A stretch of 64,000 nt of DNA from Agrobacterium cucumeris (lineage in GTDB: Bacteria; Pseudomonadota; Alphaproteobacteria; Rhizobiales; Rhizobiaceae). The stretch lies in contig NZ_CP080387.1 of the NCBI RefSeq assembly GCF_030036535.1, forward strand, positions 62,001 to 126,000, in the 5' to 3' direction. Within the stretch, counting starts at the first letter, position 1. The number at the start of each line of letters is the position of its first letter. Below the pieces are notes generated by a model that did not search any database, was not told the DNA's origin, and worked only from the letters and a program-made list of their open reading frames with translations. Positions 9,144 through 18,241 of this stretch are shown piece after piece. Made by a program: the position numbers and the translations under genes.

Positions 9144-10637
9144 ATGCTTGAAAAGCGTATCCGCAACGCGTCCCTCTTGAACCGGATCGTCAGCGCTGAA
9201 GAGGCCGCCAGTCTCATTCAGGATGGCATGACTGTCGGCATGAGCGGTTTTACGCGCGCTGGTGAAGCCAAGGCCGTGCCGCTGGCGCTGGCCGAGCGCG
9301 CCAAGTCGCATCCCATGAAGATTACCCTGATGACCGGCGCTTCCCTCGGCAACGATCTCGACAAGACCATGGTCGAGGCCGGCATGCTGGCGCGGCGCAT
9401 GCCGTTCCAGTCCGATCCTGCTTTGCGCAAGGCAATCAACGACGGCAAGGTGATGTTCATCGATCAGCATCTTTCGGAAACGGTGGAGCAGTTGCGCGGC
9501 GGTCAGATCCACGGCGTCGATGTTGCCATTGTCGAAGCTGTGGCAATCACGGCGGAAGGCGGTATCGTCCCCACCACCTCGGTCGGCAATTCCGCAAGCT
9601 TCGCCATTCTGGCCGATAAGGTCATCGTTGAGATCAACCTGTCGCAGCCCGAAGTGCTGGAGGGGCTGCACGACATCTTCATTCCCGCCAAACGCCCGAC
9701 CCGCATGCCCATTCCTGTCGTGGCGACGGACAGCCGTGTCGGCCTGCCATTCATTCCGGTCCCGCCGGAAAAGATCGCCGCCATCGTGCTGAGCGACAAA
9801 AGCGACAGCTTTTCGACGGTGCTGCCGCCGGATGACGAAACCAAGGCGATTGCCGGCCATCTCACCGAATTCCTGCTGAACGAGGTTCGTCATGGCCGCA
9901 TGACCCACGAACTCCAGCCACTCCAGGCCGGCATCGGCACCATTGCCAATGCGGTGATGCATGGTTTCATCGATACGCCGTTTCATGATCTCAAAATGTA
10001 TTCGGAAGTCCTGCAGGATTCGACCTTCGAGCTTTTCGATGCGGGCAAGCTCACCTTCGCTTCCGGTTCGTCGATCACGCTCTCCTCCGCCATGAATGAA
10101 CGGGTCATGCCGCGGCTGGCAGACTACAAGAGCCGGCTGATCCTTCGCCCGCAGGAAGTCAGCAATCATCCGGAAGTCATCCGCCGCCTCGGCATCATCG
10201 GCATCAACACGGCGCTGGAATTCGATATTTACGGCAACGTCAATTCCACCCATGTCGGCGGAACGCATATGATGAACGGCATCGGCGGCTCGGGGGATTT
10301 CGCCCGCAATGCCTATATGTCGATCTTCGTCACCAAGTCGATTGCCAAGGGTGGGGCCATCTCCAGCGTCGTTCCGATGGTCAGCCATGTCGACCACACC
10401 GAACATGATGTCGATATTCTCGTCACCGAAACCGGGCTGGCTGACCTGCGCGGTCTCGCTCCGCGCGAGCGAGCGGCCGTTATCATCGCAAACTGCGTGC
10501 ATCCCAGCTATCGCAATGCGCTGACGGATTATTTCCAGCGGGCGGCGGCCCGGGGCGGGCACACGCCACATCTCATCGAAGAGGCGCTGTCCTGGCATAA
10601 TGCGCTTCGGGAAAGAGGAACGATGTTGCCGCAGTAA
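9144..10637 (+). CDS. succinyl-CoA:acetate CoA-transferase / acetyl-CoA hydrolase family
   Basis: A 497-residue enzyme of the AarC/Cat1 family, which moves CoA between succinyl-CoA and acetate (or hydrolyses acetyl-CoA). The expected catalytic glutamate lies in KMYSEVLQDST near residue 290. The glycine-rich GGTHMMNGIGGSGDF stretch and full length match the family. The ATG at 9144 is preferred because GGAGAAG sits five bases before it; ATG 9132 and GTG 9123 are in frame upstream. The gene stands alone, with an FNR/FixK-like box and a palindrome in front, which suggests oxygen-dependent expression in acetate handling. Confidence 0.88.
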   Translation: MLEKRIRNASLLNRIVSAEEAASLIQDGMTVGMSGFTRAGEAKAVPLALAERAKSHPMKITLMTGASLGNDLDKTMVEAGMLARRMPFQSDPALRKAINDGKVMFIDQHLSETVEQLRGGQIHGVDVAIVEAVAITAEGGIVPTTSVGNSASFAILADKVIVEINLSQPEVLEGLHDIFIPAKRPTRMPIPVVATDSRVGLPFIPVPPEKIAAIVLSDKSDSFSTVLPPDDETKAIAGHLTEFLLNEVRHGRMTHELQPLQAGIGTIANAVMHGFIDTPFHDLKMYSEVLQDSTFELFDAGKLTFASGSSITLSSAMNERVMPRLADYKSRLILRPQEVSNHPEVIRRLGIIGINTALEFDIYGNVNSTHVGGTHMMNGIGGSGDFARNAYMSIFVTKSIAKGGAISSVVPMVSHVDHTEHDVDILVTETGLADLRGLAPRERAAVIIANCVHPSYRNALTDYFQRAAARGGHTPHLIEEALSWHNALRERGTMLPQ

Positions 10638-10651
10638 TAGGTCCCACGCTC

Positions 10652-10688
10652 TTGCCGGCTGCCGAGTCTCCGGCCTCCCAGCCGGCAA
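10652..10688 (+). terminator. hairpin after the CoA-transferase gene
   Basis: TTGCCGGCTG / CAGCCGGCAA is a perfect 10-bp stem with a 17-base loop, 15 bases after the stop. The tail is only weakly T-rich, so termination efficiency is uncertain. Confidence 0.55.
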
Positions 10689-10828
10689 TTGGGTCTGTTT
10701 GGACACACCGGGGCGGAAAGTGTCCGCTGCTCCGCTTTGGTTGCTGGCGCGGCAGTTCCGCCTCCGGTAGAAAATTCTCTCCCCCTGGCTGCTATCCGGC
10801 TGCCTCTGGGTTGTAGGAGAGTGATGTG

Positions 10829-12151
10829 ATGCCCATTCGCTTCGTGGCCGTAATTGCGATTGTCGCCCTGCTCGCAGGCTGTGGTGGGCGTCCCATCGGA
10901 GTCATGACGCCGACGGGGCAGACGGTGGCGGGCACGACGCCGGTCAATCTTCTGGTTGCCACCACGCGTGCGCCATCGGAAAACACCGCCGTGCTTTTTG
11001 GCGGTGAGCGTGGAACGGGCCTGAAGGTCGATGCTGTCACCATTTCCATTCCACCCAATGCCAACCGCAAAGTTGGGCAGGTGCAATGGCCGAAAAAACT
11101 GCCGCCGAACCCACTGAAGGATTTCACTACGGTGGCGGTGGAGCCTATTCGTTCTGAAGCCGAAACCAGAAGCTGGATCGGTAAACATATCGCGAAGGAC
11201 CGCCGCGTGCTGGTCTTCGTGCATGGTTTCAACAATCGCTACGAAGAATCCGTTTATCGCTTCGCCCAGATCGTTCATGATTCAGGCACGGATGTTGTGC
11301 CCGTCGTCTTCACCTGGCCATCACGGGCAAGCATTTTCGACTATAACTACGACAAAGAAAGCACCAATTATTCCCGCGATGCGCTTGAAGAGATGCTGAC
11401 CCGCCTGGCCAAGGACAAGTCCATCGGCGAGGTCACCGTCATGGCGCATTCCATGGGTACCTGGCTTGCGGTGGAAGCGCTGCGCCAGATGGCCATCCGC
11501 AACGGCCGGGTCGATCCGAAGATCAGCAACGTCATTCTTGCCGCGCCGGATCTCGATGTGGACGTCTTCAGCCGGCAATTTGCAAGTCTTGGCAAGACGC
11601 CGCCGAAATTCACCCTTTTCGTTTCACAGGATGACCGCGCACTCAGCCTGTCGCGCCGCATCTCCGGCAATGTCGACCGCCTTGGCCAGATCGATCCATC
11701 CGTCGAGCCTTATAGCAGCCAGCTGGAAAAAGCCGGCATCACCGTTCTCGATCTCACCAAGCTGCAATCAGGTGATCGCCTGAACCACGGTAAATTTGCC
11801 GAAAGCCCCGAGGTCGTCCGCCTGATCGGCGACCGCCTCATCGCCGGCCAGACGGTGACGGATTCCGATGTCGGTCTGGGTGAGGCGCTTGGCGCGGTCA
11901 GCATCGGCGCTGCGCAGACCGTCGGAACGGCGGCCAGCGTGGTGGTCAGCGCGCCGATTGCGGTGTTCGATCCGCGCACGCGGGAAAATTACGGCCGGCA
12001 GGTGGAACGCCTCGGGCGCTCCATGGAGAACACAGTCGGATCGGTGGGCGATACGGCCGGTTCCGTGGTGGATGATCAGGCGCTGCAGTCGTCAAGGGTG
12101 AACTGCGATGCCGCGGCCAATCGAAACCGGGCGGAATGCCGTAACCGCTAA
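10829..12151 (+). CDS. DUF900 alpha/beta-hydrolase lipoprotein
   Basis: A 440-residue secreted esterase-like protein. The N-terminus is a lipoprotein signal ending in the lipobox LLAGC, so Cys18 is probably lipidated and the protein anchored in the envelope. The hydrolase core (residues about 95-330) has the oxyanion region VFVHGFNNRYEES and the nucleophile elbow AHSMGTW. DUF900 members are conserved in rhizobia without a settled substrate. The last 90 residues are an Ala/Gly/Val-rich tail with repeated VGTA/VGD motifs outside the core. A GTG precedes the ATG directly; TAGGAGAG is better spaced for the ATG. Confidence 0.85.
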   Translation: MPIRFVAVIAIVALLAGCGGRPIGVMTPTGQTVAGTTPVNLLVATTRAPSENTAVLFGGERGTGLKVDAVTISIPPNANRKVGQVQWPKKLPPNPLKDFTTVAVEPIRSEAETRSWIGKHIAKDRRVLVFVHGFNNRYEESVYRFAQIVHDSGTDVVPVVFTWPSRASIFDYNYDKESTNYSRDALEEMLTRLAKDKSIGEVTVMAHSMGTWLAVEALRQMAIRNGRVDPKISNVILAAPDLDVDVFSRQFASLGKTPPKFTLFVSQDDRALSLSRRISGNVDRLGQIDPSVEPYSSQLEKAGITVLDLTKLQSGDRLNHGKFAESPEVVRLIGDRLIAGQTVTDSDVGLGEALGAVSIGAAQTVGTAASVVVSAPIAVFDPRTRENYGRQVERLGRSMENTVGSVGDTAGSVVDDQALQSSRVNCDAAANRNRAECRNR

Positions 12152-12212
12152 ACTATGATGCGTATGGGGGTGGCGAAAACGCCAAGTGTTTTTGTCATCA
12201 CGCTCCGCAGAT

Positions 12213-12222
12213 TTGTATACAG
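12213..12222. promoter_or_regulatory. TTGTATACAG palindrome before the hydroxyproline gene
   Basis: TTGTATACAG contains the perfect 8-bp palindrome TGTATACA and lies 57 bases before the start codon. A second TTGTAT copy follows at 12224-12229. GntR (FCD) regulators often bind TTGTATACAA-like sites, and hydroxyproline catabolism in rhizobia is under GntR control, but the regulator here is not known. Confidence 0.4.
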
Positions 12223-12278
12223 CTTGTATTTTTATCTGTATGGTCGGGCCAACAACCCAACTTCCGGAGTAAGACCCC

Positions 12279-13316
12279 ATGCGTTGGAAACGCACCCTCC
12301 AGCTTCTCGATGTCCATTGCGAAGGCGAAATCGGCCGTGTCGTCACCGGCGGCGCGCCGAAAATTCCAGGCAACACGGTTGCTGAACAGCTTCACTGGAT
12401 GAATACGGACCCGCAGGGGGAGGCGCTGCGCCGCTTCCTGACGCTTGAACCGCGCGGTACGCCGATGGGGTCGGTCAATCTTCTCCTGCCGCCGAAGCAT
12501 CCGGATGCGCACGCCGCTTTCGTCATTCTCCAACCGGATCAGGCGCATGCCAGCTCCGGCTCCAATTCCATCTGTGCCACCACGGCACTGCTGGAAAGCG
12601 GCATGGTAGAAATGCAGGAACCGGAAACCGTCATTATTCTGGAAACGGCCGCCGGCCTCGTCAAAGCGACGGCCACCTGCCATGACGGGCGCTGCGAAAA
12701 GGTCAAGCTGACCATGGTGCCGTCCTTCGTGCATGAGCTGGATGTCAGCATCGACACGCCCGAATGGGGCAAAGTGACGATGGACATTTCCTACGGCGGC
12801 ATTTTTTACGCACTCGTTGATGTTCGCCAGATCGGTCTCACCATCGAGAAGGCCAATGCCGCGAAACTCGTTGCCGCCGGCATGACCCTGAAAGACCTCG
12901 TCAACCGTGAAATGACGGTCGTTCATCCGGAAATCCCCGCCATATCAGGCGTCGCTTATGTCATGTTCCGCGATGTGGATGCGGACGGTTCCATCCGCAC
13001 CTGCACCACCATGTGGCCGGGCCGGGCGGATCGTTCCCCCTGTGGCACCGGCAATTCCGCCAATCTCGCCACGCTTTATGCGCGCGGTAAGGTGAAAGTG
13101 GGCGACGAATATAAATCCCGCTCGATCATCGGTTCGGAATTTGATGTCGGCCTTTCCGCCGTCACCGAAGTGGCGGGTCGTCCGGCCGTCATTCCCACCA
13201 TTGCCGGGCGCGGCTTCACCTTCGGTCTGCACCAGGTGGGTCTCGATCCTTTCGACCCGTTGGCGGATGGTTTCGCCATGACCGATGTCTGGGGTCCGGA
13301 AGCGGGCAACATCTGA
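12279..13316 (+). CDS. trans-3-hydroxy-L-proline dehydratase (proline racemase family)
   Basis: A 345-residue cytosolic enzyme of the proline racemase fold. The second catalytic cysteine is present in RSPCGTGNSA. At the first position, where racemases and 4-hydroxyproline epimerases have MCGH, this protein reads SSGSNSICATT, so the catalytic Cys is replaced by Ser. The Ser/Cys pair with SGSNSIC is the pattern of bacterial trans-3-hydroxy-L-proline dehydratases, which form pyrroline-2-carboxylate. A racemase or epimerase role is therefore unlikely. The partner reductase is not in the window. A terminator follows. Confidence 0.82.
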   Translation: MRWKRTLQLLDVHCEGEIGRVVTGGAPKIPGNTVAEQLHWMNTDPQGEALRRFLTLEPRGTPMGSVNLLLPPKHPDAHAAFVILQPDQAHASSGSNSICATTALLESGMVEMQEPETVIILETAAGLVKATATCHDGRCEKVKLTMVPSFVHELDVSIDTPEWGKVTMDISYGGIFYALVDVRQIGLTIEKANAAKLVAAGMTLKDLVNREMTVVHPEIPAISGVAYVMFRDVDADGSIRTCTTMWPGRADRSPCGTGNSANLATLYARGKVKVGDEYKSRSIIGSEFDVGLSAVTEVAGRPAVIPTIAGRGFTFGLHQVGLDPFDPLADGFAMTDVWGPEAGNI

Positions 13317-13341
13317 GACACGCTTCAAAAAAATGACATTT

Positions 13342-13373
13342 ACAGCCGCCCGATGACCTCTGGCGGCTGTTTT
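13342..13373 (+). terminator. intrinsic terminator after the dehydratase gene
   Basis: ACAGCCGCC / GGCGGCTGT with an 11-base loop is followed by TTTT. It separates the dehydratase gene from pyrC. Confidence 0.8.
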
Positions 13374-13428
13374 CCCGCGACAAAAGATGCTAAGCGGGCG
13401 CAATTCCATCATGCTCCGAGGTATCCCG

Positions 13429-14466
13429 ATGAAGTCGCTCACCCTGCGCCGCCCTGATGACTGGCACCTGCATCTTCGTGATGGCGCCATGCTGGAAGGG
13501 GTGATCGGGGATACGAGCCGTCATTTCGCCCGCGCCATCATCATGCCGAATCTGGTGCCGCCAGTCGTTACCACGGCCGATGCCCGCGCCTATCGCGAAC
13601 GCATCGTCAAGGCGATCCCGGCGGGTGACCGCTTCGAGCCGCTGATGACCCTGTACCTCACTGAGGATACTGTTGCCGACGACGTGGAAGAGGGTAAAAA
13701 AAGCGGCCTCATCACCGCCGTAAAGCTCTATCCGGCGGGTGCGACCACCAATTCCCACGGCGGCGTGCGCGATTTCAACAGAGCGATGCCGGTGCTGGAG
13801 CGCATGGCGAAGATTGGCCTGCCGCTCTGCGTGCATGGCGAGGTGACGACGCCACAGGTCGATATTTTCGACCGCGAGAAGGTTTTCATCGATACGGTTC
13901 TGGAACCGCTGCGCCAGCGCCTGCCGGAACTGAAGGTGACGATGGAGCACATCACCACCCGTGACGGCGTGGACTACATCAAGTCATCCAAGGCCAATCT
14001 GGCCGGTTCCATCACCACCCACCATCTCATCATCAACCGCAATGCCATTCTGGTCGGCGGTATCAAGCCGCATTATTATTGCCTGCCCGTCGCCAAGCGC
14101 GAAGAGCACCGGCTGGCCCTGCGGGCTGCCGCGACTTCGGGTGATGCGCGCTTCTTCCTCGGTACGGATTCCGCCCCGCACGTTGATCCCGCCAAGGAAT
14201 GCGCCTGCGGCTGTGCCGGTATCTATACCTCCATCAACACCATGAGCTGCCTTGCCCATGTCTTCGAGGATGAAAATGCCCTCGACAAACTGGAAGCCTT
14301 CGCCTCGCTCAATGGTCCCGCCTGGTATGGTCTCGCACCGAATGAAGAGACGATCACGCTGGTCAAGCGTGATGAAGCGGTTTCCTTCCCCGAAAAGATC
14401 GAGACCGGCGCCGGGCCGGTGACGGTGTTTGACCCGATGTTCCCGCTCCACTGGGATGTAAGCTGA
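13429..14466 (+). CDS. pyrC: dihydroorotase (class II)
   Basis: A 345-residue zinc amidohydrolase that closes carbamoyl aspartate to dihydroorotate in pyrimidine synthesis. The metal ligands are seen in [10 protein letters not shown] near residue 13, the carboxylated lysine region [13 protein letters not shown] near 100, MEHITT and [10 protein letters not shown], and the catalytic GTDSAPH near 250. The length matches E. coli PyrC (348). The third ATG is preferred because CCGAGG precedes it and the encoded start [15 protein letters not shown] aligns with the family; ATGs at 13387 and 13411 are alternatives. Confidence 0.95.
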   Translation: MKSLTLRRPDDWHLHLRDGAMLEGVIGDTSRHFARAIIMPNLVPPVVTTADARAYRERIVKAIPAGDRFEPLMTLYLTEDTVADDVEEGKKSGLITAVKLYPAGATTNSHGGVRDFNRAMPVLERMAKIGLPLCVHGEVTTPQVDIFDREKVFIDTVLEPLRQRLPELKVTMEHITTRDGVDYIKSSKANLAGSITTHHLIINRNAILVGGIKPHYYCLPVAKREEHRLALRAAATSGDARFFLGTDSAPHVDPAKECACGCAGIYTSINTMSCLAHVFEDENALDKLEAFASLNGPAWYGLAPNEETITLVKRDEAVSFPEKIETGAGPVTVFDPMFPLHWDVS

Positions 14467-14477
14467 TTTTTTTAATG

Positions 14478-14505
14478 ACCGCCGGCACTGCCGGCGGTTT
14501 TGTTA
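14478..14505 (+). terminator. intrinsic terminator after pyrC
   Basis: ACCGCCGGC / GCCGGCGGT with a 3-base loop, followed by TTTTGTT. pyrE therefore needs its own promoter. Confidence 0.85.
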
Positions 14506-14638
14506 TGGTCTTCAGGTATCCACCCTCAAATCCGGTGCCGCCTGAGGATGCCTGCAACACTGAACTAAGACGTTGTGCTTTCCGCAAACCGACCCGGGTT
14601 TTCGGAGCGATAAACCAAGGCCGAAAAGGAGAACGCCT

Positions 14639-15337
14639 ATGAACCATTTCACATTCACTGACCGCACCGTCGTCGCGGAACTGGTTGCGAAGATGTTGTG
14701 GGAAATCAAGGCGGTCCACTTCAATTCCGAAAGCCCCTATACCTTCGCTTCGGGCATGAAGAGCCCTGTCTATATCGACATGCGCAAGCTCATCTCCTTC
14801 CCGCGCATTCGCTCGGCGGCCATGGATTTCGCGGCGGCGGCTGTCATGCGCGAGGCCGGCTTCGAGAAGTTCGACTGTGTCGCCGGTGGTGAAACGGCGG
14901 GCATTCCCTTTGCCGCTTTCCTTGCCGAGCGCCTTGGCCTGCCGATGATCTATTGCCGCAAGAAGCCAAAAGGCCATGGCCGCAATGCCCAGATCGAAGG
15001 CCATATGCCGGAAGGTGCCCGCGTTCTCGTCATCGAGGATCTGACGACGGCCGGCGGTTCGATGTTCACCTTCATCGACGCCATCCGTGCGGCGGGTGGT
15101 ATTGTCGATCATGGCATCGCGCTCTTCTATTACGGCATCTTCGAAGAGGCCGAAGCGCGCTTCGCCAATGGCAATGTCAAGCTGCATTATCTGACGACCT
15201 GGCGCGATGTTCTGGCGGTCGCACGGGCTGAAAAACTGTTCGATGAAAAGACGCTGTCGGGGGTTGAAGCCTTCCTCGATAACCCGCTGCCCTGGTCTGC
15301 AAAGCATGGCGGCGTCAGCGAATTGCCGCAATCTTAA
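14639..15337 (+). CDS. pyrE: orotate phosphoribosyltransferase
   Basis: A 232-residue enzyme joining orotate to PRPP to form OMP. The PRPP-binding motif [13 protein letters not shown] lies near residues 121-133, and the catalytic-loop residues sit in [15 protein letters not shown]. The start has AAAAGGAG eight bases upstream. pyrE directly follows pyrC, so two pyrimidine genes are clustered, although a terminator separates them. Confidence 0.95.
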   Translation: MNHFTFTDRTVVAELVAKMLWEIKAVHFNSESPYTFASGMKSPVYIDMRKLISFPRIRSAAMDFAAAAVMREAGFEKFDCVAGGETAGIPFAAFLAERLGLPMIYCRKKPKGHGRNAQIEGHMPEGARVLVIEDLTTAGGSMFTFIDAIRAAGGIVDHGIALFYYGIFEEAEARFANGNVKLHYLTTWRDVLAVARAEKLFDEKTLSGVEAFLDNPLPWSAKHGGVSELPQS

Positions 15338-15347
15338 TTTCGGATGC

Positions 15348-15372
15348 GGCCAGCCGGCTTGTGGCTGGCCTT
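15348..15372 (+). terminator. hairpin after pyrE
   Basis: GGCCAGCC / GGCTGGCC with a 7-base loop begins 11 bases after the pyrE stop. The tail is TTCC only, so it may be a weak terminator. Confidence 0.5.
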
Positions 15373-15388
15373 CCGATCGATCTTCGTC

Positions 15389-15400
15389 TAAATCGATTTA
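15389..15400. promoter_or_regulatory. LacI-type palindrome before the fructokinase gene
   Basis: TAAATCGATTTA is a perfect 12-bp palindrome with the central CG typical of LacI-family operators. It lies 35 bases before the fructokinase start, where a sugar-responsive repressor would be expected to act. The repressor is not in the window. Confidence 0.4.
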
Positions 15401-15435
15401 AGTTCATTTGATTTGCTGTTTTGAGGAGGACCGTA

Positions 15436-16362
15436 ATGATCCTGTGTTGTGGTGAAGCCCTGATTGACATGCTGCCCCGGCAGACGACGCTGGGCGAGGC
15501 GGGTTTTGCCCCCTATGCAGGCGGAGCGGTCTTCAACACGGCAATTGCGCTGGGGCGTCTCGGCGTCCCCTCTGCCTTTTTCACCGGTCTTTCCGATGAC
15601 ATGATGGGTGATATCCTGCGGGAAACCCTGCGCGCCAGCAAGGTGGACTTCAGCTATTGCGCGACGCTATCGCGGCCGACGACCATCGCCTTCGTCAAGC
15701 TGGTGGATGGCCACGCGACTTACGCTTTTTACGACGAGAACACCGCTGGCCGGATGATCACAGAGGCCGAGCTTCCAGCACTGGGCGCCGATTGCGAAGC
15801 GTTGCATTTCGGTGCCATCAGCCTCATTCCCGAGCCCTGCGGCAGCACCTATGAGGCGCTGATGACGCGCGAGCATCAAAGCCGTGTCATCTCGCTCGAT
15901 CCGAATATCCGTCCCGGTTTCATCAAGGACAAGCAGTCCCACATGGCCCGCATCCGCCGCATGGCCGCCATGTCGGATATCGTCAAGTTCTCGGATGAGG
16001 ACCTTGCCTGGTTCGGTCTGGAAGGCGATGAGGATACGCTCGCCCGCCACTGGCTGCATCATGGCGCGAAACTGGTGGTCGTCACCCGCGGCGCCAAGGG
16101 CGCTGTGGGTTATACCGCCAATCTCAAGGTGGAAGTGGCCTCCGAGCGGGTCGAAGTCGTCGACACCGTCGGCGCGGGCGACACTTTTGACGCCGGCATT
16201 CTCGCTTCGCTTAAAATGCAGGGCATCCTCACAAAGGCGCAGGTTGCCGCGCTGACGGAAGAGCAGATCAGAAAGGCCTTGGCGCTGGGCGCGAAGGCGG
16301 CGGCAGTCACCGTCTCACGCGCTGGCGCGAATCCACCATTTGCGCATGAAATCGGCCTTTGA
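15436..16362 (+). CDS. fructokinase-like PfkB sugar kinase
   Basis: A 308-residue ribokinase-family kinase. The N-terminal signature GGAVFNTAIALGRLG (about residues 31-45) and the C-terminal active-site motif DTVGAGDTFDAG (near 248-259) with its catalytic aspartate are intact. The family phosphorylates sugars at a primary hydroxyl with ATP. Fructose is the usual substrate of this rhizobial type, but 2-keto-3-deoxygluconate or other sugars cannot be excluded. TTGAGGAGGA precedes the ATG as a strong ribosome site. Confidence 0.85.
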   Translation: MILCCGEALIDMLPRQTTLGEAGFAPYAGGAVFNTAIALGRLGVPSAFFTGLSDDMMGDILRETLRASKVDFSYCATLSRPTTIAFVKLVDGHATYAFYDENTAGRMITEAELPALGADCEALHFGAISLIPEPCGSTYEALMTREHQSRVISLDPNIRPGFIKDKQSHMARIRRMAAMSDIVKFSDEDLAWFGLEGDEDTLARHWLHHGAKLVVVTRGAKGAVGYTANLKVEVASERVEVVDTVGAGDTFDAGILASLKMQGILTKAQVAALTEEQIRKALALGAKAAAVTVSRAGANPPFAHEIGL

Positions 16363-16486
16363 TGCGCGCGGTTGAACCATTTTGAAAAGATGGTTCAGCG
16401 CTCTCCCCGGTGCTAAAGCCGCAAAAAACCGGTATTTCGATATTATCACGCTTGTGTCAGCTGTTTTTTCGCGAAACAAGCATCGC

Positions 16487-17452
16487 ATGAGTGTTCCGAA
16501 GACCCATCCTTTTGATTTCGATCCGACCTATGGCATGCAGCGCGAGCAGTTGCTGGCCATCACCCCGCCTGAAGCGCCGCCGGGCTTCGATGATTTCTGG
16601 CAAAAGCGCTATCGTCGCGCGCTCGCCACGGATCCTCGGCCGGTGCTGCGCAAGAGCAGGCTCAGCCATCCGCGCTGGCATGTCCTCGATATCAGCTACA
16701 CCTCCACCGGCGGCTTCCGCATTGGCGGGTGGATGCTTCTTCCGCGCGAAGGCCAGGTGCGCCGCGGCCTCGTCGTCGGCCATGGTTATGGTGGGCGCTC
16801 CGAGCCTGATTTCGAAGTGCCGGTGGAAGAAACGGCAGTCCTGTTTCTCTGTTTTCGCGGTATCTCGTTAAGCGCCTGCCCGCCGATTTCTTCGGAATCA
16901 GCGCTTCATGTTCTCTACAATATCGACAGGAAAGACGATTACATCATCGGCGGCTGCGTGGATGATCTGTGGGTCGCCGTTTCGACGCTTGTGACCCTTT
17001 ACCCCTGGCTGGAAGGGCAGGTGGGGTATAGCGGCATCAGTTTCGGCGGTGGCATCGGCGCCCTGGCGATACCGTTTGATGAGCGCATTGACCGTGGTCA
17101 TCTGGTGGTTCCGACATTCGGGCATAGGCCGTTCTGGCTGACATTACCCACCGTTGGCAGTGCGAATTCGGTTCAGTCATACCAGAAGGCGCATCCGAAT
17201 GTGCTCGAAACCTTGCGTTTCTTCGATGCCGCCTGTGCCGCCGCCCGCATAAAAGTGCCGATGCTGGTTGCGCCGGCGCTTTTCGATCCATCTGTGGCGC
17301 CTCCCTGCCAGTTCGCAGTGGCCAATGCGTTGCCGCACTCAAAATTTAATGAAATCTTCATCCTCGACGCCGGGCATTTCGATTACCCTGACAGCGCATC
17401 GCAAGATGCGGTCCATAAGGACAAGGTCAGACGGTTTTTCAAGGTGCCATGA
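16487..17452 (+). CDS. acetyl-xylan esterase / cephalosporin-C deacetylase family hydrolase
   Basis: A 321-residue alpha/beta hydrolase of the AXE1 type. The family start reads FDDFWQKRYRRAL near residues 35-47. The nucleophile elbow is GYSGISFGGGIGA near residue 185, and the catalytic histidine is probably in LDAGHFDYP near the end. It has no signal peptide, so it should act in the cytosol, deacetylating imported oligosaccharides or other small esters. No strong ribosome site is seen before the ATG; a longer reading to 16382 exists but lacks family similarity. It overlaps the next gene by four bases. Confidence 0.8.
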   Translation: MSVPKTHPFDFDPTYGMQREQLLAITPPEAPPGFDDFWQKRYRRALATDPRPVLRKSRLSHPRWHVLDISYTSTGGFRIGGWMLLPREGQVRRGLVVGHGYGGRSEPDFEVPVEETAVLFLCFRGISLSACPPISSESALHVLYNIDRKDDYIIGGCVDDLWVAVSTLVTLYPWLEGQVGYSGISFGGGIGALAIPFDERIDRGHLVVPTFGHRPFWLTLPTVGSANSVQSYQKAHPNVLETLRFFDAACAAARIKVPMLVAPALFDPSVAPPCQFAVANALPHSKFNEIFILDAGHFDYPDSASQDAVHKDKVRRFFKVP

Positions 17453-18177
17453 AACGCGAATATCTCCGTTGGTTTAGTCACAGGCTCCATCGCGACATGG
17501 AGCTCCTGATATTCGGTCATGCCGGCGCCAAGGTGCTGATGTTTCCCACCCGGGACGGGCGCTTCTTCGAGTATGAAGAACTGGGGCTTGTCGGTAGTCT
17601 GGCCGATAAGCTGGAGGCAGGTCATCTCCAGCTTTATTGCATTGAGGGGCTGGCGACAGAGACCTTTTATGCGGCCCATCATCACCCGGCTGACCGTATC
17701 CGCCGCCATTCAGCCTTCGAGAACTATATTCTCAGCGAGGTACTGCCGCTGATGGCCGAGAAAAATTCCCATACCGATACCATCGTTCATGGGTGCAGCC
17801 TCGGTGCGTTTCAGGCCGCCAGCCTCGTTTTTCGCCACCCGCATCTGTTTCGCAAACTCGTCGCCTTTTCCGGCCGTTATGACCTGACAATGAAGGTGGA
17901 ATCCTTCGGCGATCTGTTCGATGGCTACTACGATGATGACGTCTATTTCCACATGCCAAGCCATTTCCTGCCGGGGCTTACCTGCCCGCAGCGGCTCGAA
18001 CACCTGCGCCGCATCGACATGGTTTTCACCATCGGCGATGCAGACCCGTTTCTCAATAACAACCATCATCTGAGCCGGGTTCTTTCCGACAAGCAGGTAG
18101 GCCATCAAATGCATGTCTGGGACGGCCGCGCCCATCGGGCAGGTGCATGGCGCAAGATGGCGGCGCTTTATATTTGA
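17449..18177 (+). CDS. esterase of the COG4947 type
   Basis: A 242-residue hydrolase. The nucleophile elbow is VHGCSLGAFQA near residue 112, an aspartate in TIGDADPFLNNN and the histidine in WDGRAHRAGAWRKM complete a plausible triad. Members of this group act as small-ester or S-formylglutathione-like esterases, but the substrate is not established. The ATGA overlap with the esterase gene before it indicates one transcript, which ends at the shared terminator downstream. Confidence 0.75.
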   Translation: MKREYLRWFSHRLHRDMELLIFGHAGAKVLMFPTRDGRFFEYEELGLVGSLADKLEAGHLQLYCIEGLATETFYAAHHHPADRIRRHSAFENYILSEVLPLMAEKNSHTDTIVHGCSLGAFQAASLVFRHPHLFRKLVAFSGRYDLTMKVESFGDLFDGYYDDDVYFHMPSHFLPGLTCPQRLEHLRRIDMVFTIGDADPFLNNNHHLSRVLSDKQVGHQMHVWDGRAHRAGAWRKMAALYI

Positions 18178-18192
18178 GGTCGCTGCATTAAA

Positions 18193-18218
18193 AAAGCCGG
18201 AAGCGTTCTTCCGGCTTT
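18193..18218. terminator. bidirectional terminator between the esterase gene and pgi
   Basis: AAAGCCGGAAG / CTTCCGGCTTT with a CGTT loop. T and A runs on the two sides let it serve both converging genes. Confidence 0.85.
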
Positions 18219-18241
18219 CTTGAGATCGAGGTGCGGAGATT

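Noticed and set aside
8757..10706. 649-residue minus-strand frame opposite the CoA-transferase gene
   Set aside because: It has the low-complexity His/Arg/Asp composition of a shadow frame and lies over a clear enzyme gene.
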